Part shown: positions 58,487 through 64,000 of the stretch, in pieces
Numbering within the stretch: position 1 is the stretch's first letter
How the letters are laid out: each line of letters opens with the position of its first letter
Source of the DNA: Halomonas sp. GT
Lineage (GTDB): Bacteria; Pseudomonadota; Gammaproteobacteria; Pseudomonadales; Halomonadaceae
Length of the DNA stretch: 64,000 bases
NCBI RefSeq assembly: GCF_002082565.1
Contig: NZ_CP020562.1
Coordinates: 3,782,001-3,846,000, forward strand
Direction: 5' to 3'
Position numbers and translations under genes: made by a program
The notes under the pieces: model-generated
What the model was told of the DNA's origin: nothing
The model's database searches: none
Seen by the model: only the letters and a program-made list of their open reading frames with translations

Positions 58487-60934
58487 ATGAATCTCTTTCA
58501 ACCAACCCCGACCACACGCATCACCTACAGCCGCCACGCTCAGGGGCTAGGCTGCTTCAGCCTCCGCCCGCTGCACCTACCCGAGGACCTGCCCCTGATA
58601 CACGATTGGGTTACCGCACCCCGAGCAAGTTTCTGGGGAATGCAGGGCCACTCGGCTGAGCGCGTTCTTGCCTTCTACCGCGACCTGCAGGAAAGCAATC
58701 AAGCACAGAGCTACCTAGGACTATTCAACGATCAACCTGCCTTTCTGGTGGAGTGTTACGACCCGCGCCACGACCCTATCGGTGAGCACTATGATGTGGC
58801 CGAGGGCGACCGCGGCATGCACTTCTTGGTGGCGCCTACCAAGACGCCACTGACCGGCTTCAGCGTCCAGGTGATCACCACCATCCTGGCCTTTATGTTT
58901 GAGGACCCCGCTACACGGCGCATCGTGGTAGAGCCGGACGTCAACAACCGCAAGATACATCCGCTCAACCGCCGAGTAGGTTTTGTTTACGAACGCGAAG
59001 TGCAGCTGCCCGAGAAGACCGCCCACCTCGCCTTCTGCGACCGCGAAGCGTTCGCCTCGGCGGTGAGCCGCGAAAACCCGCGCCTCACCCAGGTACTGGC
59101 CGCCGACCCCACACGGGTCACTTCCCACCTAACCCCCGACCACTGGGCTCAGGCCAACCGCTGTCTGACCCGCAAGGCGATTGCTGAGTTCTCCCATGAG
59201 CGCCTGCTGGCCCCCGAGGCACTGCACGTGGATACCAAAGGCAACGGCAACTACCGACTGACCGCCCCGAACGCGGCGGTCGAGTACCACTTCCGCGCCC
59301 GTCGTCTGGCGCTGGATCACTGGATGATCGACCTCAACTCTCTTGATAAGCGGATCGATGGCGTCTCAGCCGAGATCGACGCACAGCACTTCATCCTCGA
59401 ATTCCGCCAGCCCCTGGGGATCAGCGATGAGATGCTGCCGGTTTACCTGGAAGAGATTGCCAGCACCCTGTTTGGTGGCGCCTACAAGCTCGACGACAAC
59501 CGCCCAGATGCCGACGGGTTGGCCGATGCCGACTTCCAGACGCTGGAGGCGGCCATGACGGAGGGCCATCCTGTCTTTGTGGCTAATAATGGCCGCATGG
59601 GCTTTGATGCCGTTGATTACCACGCCTTTGCCCCGGAGGCCGCAGCACCCATCACCCTGGTATGGCTCGCAGTACATCGCGAAGACGCTCATTTCAGTGT
59701 CATCGAGGGCCTAGACTACGAAACACTGCTACGCGAGGAACTCGGCACAGCAACATTGAATGACTTTCACCAACGGCTGGAAGATCGTCATCTCGACCCC
59801 ACGGACTACCTGCTGATGCCCGCTCACCCGTGGCAGTGGTTTCACAAGCTAGCCATCACTTTCGCCGCTGAAGTGGCGCGGAACCGCATTGTTTGCCTGG
59901 GCTACGGCCACGATCAGTATCAGGCCCAGCAGTCGATCCGTACTTGGTTCAACGTGAGCCAGCCAAATCGGCGCTATGTGAAGACCGCACTGTCGATTCT
60001 CAACATGGGCTTTATGCGCGGCCTCTCGCCCAATTACATGCGCGCCACACCGACCATTAACGACTGGATCAAGGCATTAGTCGACGGCGACCCTGAGCTT
60101 CGTGCCCAGAGCTTCACGATTCTGCGCGAAGAGGCTGCAATCGGCTTTCGCCGCGATGCTATCGAGCCAGCCTTCGATAGCCGCAGTGCCTACAAGAAGA
60201 TGCTGGCCTGCCTTTGGCGAGAGAGCCCCATGCGCTACCAGTGCGAAGGTCATCAGCTGATGACAATGGCCGCCTTGCTGCATGTCGATGCACATCAACG
60301 CGCGCTGCTACCGCAACTGATCACTATTTCCGGGCTTTCCACTGCCGACTGGCTGGGTCGCTACTTAAGAGTTTATCTGCGCCCGTTGCTGCACTGCTTC
60401 TACGTCTACGACCTAGTCTTCATGCCCCACGGTGAGAACCTGATTTTACAGCTCAAGGACGGCGTACCGGTACGCGCCATCATGAAGGACATTGCCGAAG
60501 AGATCGCCATCATGAATACCGAGGTGGAGCTGCCCGAGGCCATTTCGCGAATCCGCCTCGATATGCCCGAGTCGCTCAAAATATTATCGATATTCACCGA
60601 TGTGTTTGATTGTTTCCTACGTTTCATGGCGGGGATTCTTGTCGAGCAAGGCGGCATAACGGAAGACGCCTTCTGGGAGCAAGTTGCACGCTGCGTCGTT
60701 GATTACCAGCAGGACCATCCTGAGTTCGCAGAGAAATTCGACCAGCACGATCTGTTCGCACCTGCGTTCACCCTCTCCTGCTTAAACAGGCTGCAGCTCA
60801 GCGACCATCAGCAGATGCTCGACTTGGCCGACCCCGCAAAAAATCTCAAATTTGCCGGCAACCTAGCCAACCCCATTGCTGCTTTCCGGCCCACCACATA
60901 CGCCAAGGCAACTCAACCAATGGCGCTAACCTGA
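58487..60934 (+). CDS. dfoC: Fused GNAT acyltransferase / NIS siderophore synthetase (DfoC-like)
   Basis: An 815-residue fusion. Residues about 20-190 form a GNAT-type acyltransferase (RRIVVEPDVNNRKIHPLNRRVGF), similar to AlcB/RhbD/DesC. From about 220 it continues as an IucA/IucC-type NIS synthetase with EGHPVFVANNGRMGF, MPAHPWQWFHKLA, the ATP-binding part around VKTALSILNMGFMRGLSPN and the C-terminal HGENLILQLKDG. This fusion is the DfoC arrangement of Erwinia amylovora. It should acylate the N-hydroxydiamine and then oligomerise or cyclise the units to a hydroxamate such as a desferrioxamine or bisucaberin. It starts two bases after the exporter gene stop. Confidence 0.92.
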   Translation: MNLFQPTPTTRITYSRHAQGLGCFSLRPLHLPEDLPLIHDWVTAPRASFWGMQGHSAERVLAFYRDLQESNQAQSYLGLFNDQPAFLVECYDPRHDPIGEHYDVAEGDRGMHFLVAPTKTPLTGFSVQVITTILAFMFEDPATRRIVVEPDVNNRKIHPLNRRVGFVYEREVQLPEKTAHLAFCDREAFASAVSRENPRLTQVLAADPTRVTSHLTPDHWAQANRCLTRKAIAEFSHERLLAPEALHVDTKGNGNYRLTAPNAAVEYHFRARRLALDHWMIDLNSLDKRIDGVSAEIDAQHFILEFRQPLGISDEMLPVYLEEIASTLFGGAYKLDDNRPDADGLADADFQTLEAAMTEGHPVFVANNGRMGFDAVDYHAFAPEAAAPITLVWLAVHREDAHFSVIEGLDYETLLREELGTATLNDFHQRLEDRHLDPTDYLLMPAHPWQWFHKLAITFAAEVARNRIVCLGYGHDQYQAQQSIRTWFNVSQPNRRYVKTALSILNMGFMRGLSPNYMRATPTINDWIKALVDGDPELRAQSFTILREEAAIGFRRDAIEPAFDSRSAYKKMLACLWRESPMRYQCEGHQLMTMAALLHVDAHQRALLPQLITISGLSTADWLGRYLRVYLRPLLHCFYVYDLVFMPHGENLILQLKDGVPVRAIMKDIAEEIAIMNTEVELPEAISRIRLDMPESLKILSIFTDVFDCFLRFMAGILVEQGGITEDAFWEQVARCVVDYQQDHPEFAEKFDQHDLFAPAFTLSCLNRLQLSDHQQMLDLADPAKNLKFAGNLANPIAAFRPTTYAKATQPMALT

Positions 60935-60946
60935 GCTGTCACCACC

Positions 60947-60969
60947 GGGCCCGCAGCAAGGGCGGGCCC
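60947..60969 (+). terminator. GC-rich hairpin after dfoC
   Basis: GGGCCCGC at 60947-60954 and GCGGGCCC at 60962-60969 pair perfectly, with no T-run following. It could attenuate read-through from the siderophore operon into the ECF sigma gene. Confidence 0.45.
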
Positions 60970-61017
60970 TACAAGCACCAACATCATTCGAGACCCTGAC
61001 ACTATGACCGTTTTCCC

Positions 61018-61539
61018 ATGACTGACCGCCTGGATCTCACCCGACTTTATCGATTGCACGCCGGTGATCTAAATGGCTATTTACGACAACGGCTTCGCTG
61101 TCCTGCCCTCGCCGATGATCTCTGTCAGGAGGCGTTCTTGCGCCTGAGCCAACGGCCATGCAACGAAGGCCTTGAAGAGCCACGCGCCTATCTGTTTCGC
61201 ATCGCCAATAACCTGATGATTGATCATCATCGCCGCTGTTACTCACGTATTGACCACCAGCCACTCGATGACCCTCATCTTTGCCTCGCCTGCCCCTACT
61301 CTTGCCCAGAAACGGCGACCGAAAGCGCCCTGTGCCAGCGCCAATTGCGGCGAGCCATGGCATCGTTGCCACCACGGCTTCTCCAGGCGTTGACCTGGCA
61401 CCGTCTTGAAGGGCTGACCCAAGCCGAGATCGGCCAACGCATTGGCGTTTCTGAACGCATGGCGGGGCGTTACATCGCCCAGGCGCTTGAACGCTGCCGC
61501 AATGAGCTGGCCGGGTCTGCGCCCTTGTGCCAGGAATAG
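61018..61539 (+). CDS. ECF sigma factor, FecI-like
   Basis: A 173-residue ECF sigma factor with region 2 (LRQRLRCPALADDLCQEAFLRLS, YLFRIANNLMIDHHRR) and region 4 (LPPRLLQALTWHRLEGLTQAEIGQRIGVSERMAGRYIAQALERC). It follows the siderophore operon by 83 bases and resembles FecI/PvdS-type iron-starvation sigmas. No FecR anti-sigma or TonB receptor gene follows. The shine-dalgarno site is poor, and a GC-rich hairpin lies just upstream. It could respond to iron limitation; the target promoters are not known. Confidence 0.85.
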   Translation: MTDRLDLTRLYRLHAGDLNGYLRQRLRCPALADDLCQEAFLRLSQRPCNEGLEEPRAYLFRIANNLMIDHHRRCYSRIDHQPLDDPHLCLACPYSCPETATESALCQRQLRRAMASLPPRLLQALTWHRLEGLTQAEIGQRIGVSERMAGRYIAQALERCRNELAGSAPLCQE

Positions 61540-61664
61540 ACGCAAATCTGATCATTGCCTATCATTTTGCCGGCCTGTGCGTCAGTCTATTCACTGACAC
61601 TTGTTATCGATGAACAATTACACCGCCAAGGCATAACGTTGGCGCACAAGGAGAACGGCAAGCG

Positions 61665-62591
61665 ATGGGGCGCAACCAAACGGTACTCAATGCCTTACTT
61701 CTCCTGCTACCTCGGCTGGCGCATTTTGCTTGGCGTGTAGTGTGTCATTTCCTGAAAAATCGCGGCATCCTGCTTGCCGGTGGCGTGGGTTACAACATTT
61801 TGCTCTCCATCGTGCCGCTATTTGCAGTGTTGGTCGTGCTGTTAACACAAGTAGTGGATCAACAGCATTTGCTCAACGTTCTTGCGGTACAAGCGCGCCA
61901 CCTCGCACCGGCCCATGCCGAGGTTTTGATGGACGCCGTTCGCGGCTTGCTGGAGTCTCGCGACGTCATCGGTATTCTTAGCTTACCCATTCTGCTGCTC
62001 TTCAGCTCCTTTGCCTTTCGCATGCTTGAAGATGCCTTGGCGATTATCTTCCATGCGCCAGAAAGCCCCCACATCAAGCGCAGTGTGTGGGTGTCGGTGA
62101 TGCTGCCTTATGCTTTCATGTTGGTGTTAGGGGCAGGGTTGCTGGCCTTAACGCTGGTAGTCACCCTGGCCAGCTCGCTCAATACACTGATGATGGCGCT
62201 CTTTGAGCGAGAACTACCGTTTGCGGGCTTCTCCGAACCAGTACTCAACTTATTCAGTTTTGCCGGGGTTTTCTTGTTGTTCAGCGCTATCTATAAGGTG
62301 CTACCGGTCGTGCGTATCGCGTTGCGCCGAGCGATCATCGGCGGTTTCGTCGCGGCACTGCTATGGGAAGGCGTGCGGCTGCTCCTGGTTTACTATTTCA
62401 CCCACCTCTCGTTCGTCAACGCCGTTTACGGCTCCCTAGCAACGCTGGTCATTGTGCTGCTCAGCTTGGAAGTCGGCGCTATCATTTTATTACTAGGCGC
62501 TCAGGTCATTGCTGAGTTGGAGCGCAACACGCGCCTCGGCCTGCCTTGGCATATTGACCCCGACCGACAACCCATCACCCACGTTGATTAA
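61665..62591 (+). CDS. YihY/BrkB-family membrane protein
   Basis: A 308-residue integral membrane protein with about six helices of the YihY/virulence factor BrkB family (historically mis-called ribonuclease BN). The family segments AGGVGYNILLSIVPLFAVLVVLLTQ, FSSFAFRMLEDALAIIF, FSAIYKVLP and FINAVYG-like FVNAVYGSLATLVIVLLSLEVGAIILLLGAQ are clear. Function is uncertain; transport or membrane homeostasis has been suggested. AAGGAG lies eleven bases before the ATG, rather far. It ends before a strong bidirectional terminator and is convergent with the TRAP permease. Confidence 0.88.
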   Translation: MGRNQTVLNALLLLLPRLAHFAWRVVCHFLKNRGILLAGGVGYNILLSIVPLFAVLVVLLTQVVDQQHLLNVLAVQARHLAPAHAEVLMDAVRGLLESRDVIGILSLPILLLFSSFAFRMLEDALAIIFHAPESPHIKRSVWVSVMLPYAFMLVLGAGLLALTLVVTLASSLNTLMMALFERELPFAGFSEPVLNLFSFAGVFLLFSAIYKVLPVVRIALRRAIIGGFVAALLWEGVRLLLVYYFTHLSFVNAVYGSLATLVIVLLSLEVGAIILLLGAQVIAELERNTRLGLPWHIDPDRQPITHVD

Positions 62592-62603
62592 GACATTGCA
62601 TTT

Positions 62604-62633
62604 AAATGCCGCCATCTTTTGATGGCGGCATTT
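62604..62633. terminator. Bidirectional terminator between yihY and the TRAP permease
   Basis: Perfect 13-base arms AAATGCCGCCATC and GATGGCGGCATTT around a TTTT loop. The outer A and T residues give a short U-run in both directions. Confidence 0.8.
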
Positions 62634-62682
62634 ATTTGAGCGCTATTTATAAGAGGGCTGCCCTCTTTATGCTCGCCTAGCG

Positions 62683-64000
62683 TCAGGCCGTCGCATGAAC
62701 CATCTGGCGGTCACGTCTGGCACTCCACACCAGCGTCATCAGAAACAGTGCCAAGCCCAAGAAGTCCAGTAGCAAGTTTCCGTGAGGCCACAGCATTAAA
62801 GCACCAATGGGGAACATGGCTAGGCGCAGCCACCAGGGCAACTCGCTTTCCAGATAACCTTCCAGCCCTGCGATAATGGCGTAAATACCGAATAACGCGA
62901 AGGCAAACACGACCAACATCTCGGTCGGCGTCCCGGTGATCATTGGCGACCACACAAACAGCAAGGGAATAATGTAGAGCCCCTTGGCGATTTTCCAGGC
63001 AGTAAAACCGGTACGCATAGGCGGTGTTTTCGCGATAGCCGCCGCAGCGAAGGCGGTAAGGCATACTGGTGGAGTCACATTGGAGTCCTGGGAGAGCCAG
63101 AAAATCACCATGTGTGCGGCCACCAGCATCATCGATATCGTGTGCGGCGAAAGCGCTTGTTCGTAAAGCTGTGAACGGAAATCATCCGGCACCACTGCCA
63201 ATAGCTGTTGAGCACTGGCGGCGTCCATCGGCGCATTCAGCGCGTCTAGAGCATCTGGCGCAGCAAGCATAAAGATCGCACGCGCCTGCTCAGGCAAATC
63301 ACCGGCCATCATCAGCTCTAACAGCTGGCTTTCTGCCATCAGGCCATACAACGCAGGTGCCGATAGCGTGCCCAGTACGATATAAGCGGCCGTCACCGGT
63401 AGGCCCATACCCAGTACAAGAGAGGCCAGCGCGATCAACACGATGGTGATTAACAGACTGCCACCTGCCCAGTCTGAGATCATCAACGAAAAGATGTTAC
63501 CAATGCCGGTCGTCGACACCACATTGACGATCAAACCCACCGTTAGCAGTAAAATAGCGGTGGAAATCATGTTGCGGGTGCCCAGTACCAAAGCGTCGAT
63601 GATTGCCTGGAGCTTCATGGGTGAACGTGATAACCAGGACGCCACTACCACTGACACGATAGCGATACCGGCAGCGTAGGTGGGAGTGAAGCCATTGATA
63701 AGGGCGATGACCAGCACCGCAAGTGGCAACAGGTAGTGCCAACCGCCCTTCAATACATCCATCAGTTTTGGAGCTTGTTCCGTTTCTACCTGATGAGTAC
63801 CGCTACGCTTGGCTTCGATGCGCACGAACATGGCCACCGAAAGGAAGTACAGCAGTGCAGGAAGCGCAGCGACGCCGATGATGGTGAGATATGAGACCTG
63901 GGTGTAAGAGGCCATGATAAAAGCCCCCGCCCCCATAACGGGAGGCATAAGCTGGCCCCCGGTTGAAGCAGCGGCTTCAACGCCAGCCGCAAAACGTGGT
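62683..64000 (-). CDS. Fused TRAP transporter permease, C-terminal part (continues past window end)
   Basis: The open frame reaches the end of the window, so the N-terminus of the gene lies beyond 64000. The visible 439 codons encode a long membrane protein, beginning with the family segment RFAAGVEAAASTGGQLMPPVMGAGAFIMASYT. Later come LGMGLPVTAAYIVLGTLSAPAL, HMVIFWLSQDSNVTPPVCLTAFAAAAIAKTPPMRTG and a final hydrophobic run. This is the DctM-like half of fused DctQM permeases usually partnered by TAXI-type binding proteins. The partner gene would be upstream, outside the window. A start at 63948 inside this conserved region would not be genuine. Confidence 0.87.
   Translation of the reverse strand, partial: PRFAAGVEAAASTGGQLMPPVMGAGAFIMASYTQVSYLTIIGVAALPALLYFLSVAMFVRIEAKRSGTHQVETEQAPKLMDVLKGGWHYLLPLAVLVIALINGFTPTYAAGIAIVSVVVASWLSRSPMKLQAIIDALVLGTRNMISTAILLLTVGLIVNVVSTTGIGNIFSLMISDWAGGSLLITIVLIALASLVLGMGLPVTAAYIVLGTLSAPALYGLMAESQLLELMMAGDLPEQARAIFMLAAPDALDALNAPMDAASAQQLLAVVPDDFRSQLYEQALSPHTISMMLVAAHMVIFWLSQDSNVTPPVCLTAFAAAAIAKTPPMRTGFTAWKIAKGLYIIPLLFVWSPMITGTPTEMLVVFAFALFGIYAIIAGLEGYLESELPWWLRLAMFPIGALMLWPHGNLLLDFLGLALFLMTLVWSARRDRQMVHATA

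Noticed and set aside
61665..62591. YihY/BrkB as ribonuclease BN
   Set aside because: That name is a historical misassignment; the sequence is an integral membrane protein without nuclease motifs.
1..64000. tRNA, rRNA, insertion sequences, prophage or integrase genes
   Set aside because: I found no transposase, integrase, recognisable RNA gene or terminal inverted repeats; the window looks like stable chromosome with accessory catabolic operons.

Overview
The window is a chromosomal stretch of a Gammaproteobacterium that looks like a Halomonas relative. This is inferred from the overall protein character, an MvaT-type H-NS protein, the TRAP-rich transport repertoire and the aromatic catabolic gene content; no rRNA or other marker gene is present to prove it. 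I see no tRNA, rRNA, CRISPR array, insertion sequence or prophage.

Layout. 1-410: end of a LysR regulator. 635-5494: a three-gene peptide or N-acyl amino acid cassette (M20 amidohydrolase, YfcC-type carrier, dipeptide-epimerase-like enolase) divergent from its LysR regulator. 5528-11966: unlinked genes, including a NYN-domain protein, a lipoprotein, an ADP-ribosylglycohydrolase-family protein, the ovothiol synthase OvoA, a DUF1090 protein, an MvaT-like nucleoid protein and an AmiS/UreI channel. 12513-28655: a complete phenylacetate (paa) catabolic set in four units: paaX; paaN-paaY; paaFGHIJK; paaABCDE-paaZ. 28756-31690: a TRAP transporter. 32049-32537: a MarR regulator. 33032-39153: the homogentisate route (MBL protein, MhaAB-type hydroxylase pair, hmgA, fahA, maiA). 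39270-40460: a Bcr/CflA exporter. 40531-44736: a fused indolepyruvate ferredoxin oxidoreductase with an Lrp regulator. 44880-47759: a second MhaAB-like pair with a LuxR-type regulator. 47915-48361: a small DUF6455 protein behind an FNR-type box. 48405-54037: an aromatic amino acid block (NSS transporter, TyrR/PhhR, Lrp, hppD, Rieske protein). 54388-61539: a desferrioxamine-type hydroxamate siderophore operon behind a Fur box, followed by an ECF sigma factor. 61665-62591: YihY/BrkB membrane protein. 62683-64000: a fused TRAP permease cut by the window end.

How the genes fit together. About 40 kb (12.5-54 kb) forms an aromatic catabolic island with two convergence points. Phenylacetate, and probably phenylpyruvate or indolepyruvate through the oxidoreductase, would enter as acyl-CoA and be degraded by the Paa epoxidase and beta-oxidation-like enzymes to acetyl-CoA and succinyl-CoA. 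Tyrosine (through HppD) and hydroxyphenylacetate (through the flavoprotein hydroxylase pair) would meet at homogentisate and be cleaved by HmgA, FahA and MaiA to fumarate and acetoacetate. Regulatory DNA supports the grouping. A palindrome next to dctP recurs upstream of the MBL-mhaAB operon, flanking the marR gene. Two TyrR-type boxes lie upstream of the NSS transporter. The paaA promoter overlaps one arm of an inverted repeat.

The observations most worth following up are the shared marR-flanking palindromes, the duplicated hydroxylase plus DUF2783 pairs, a five-copy 16-bp tandem repeat before hmgA, and 15-bp in-frame tandem repeats in three unrelated genes.
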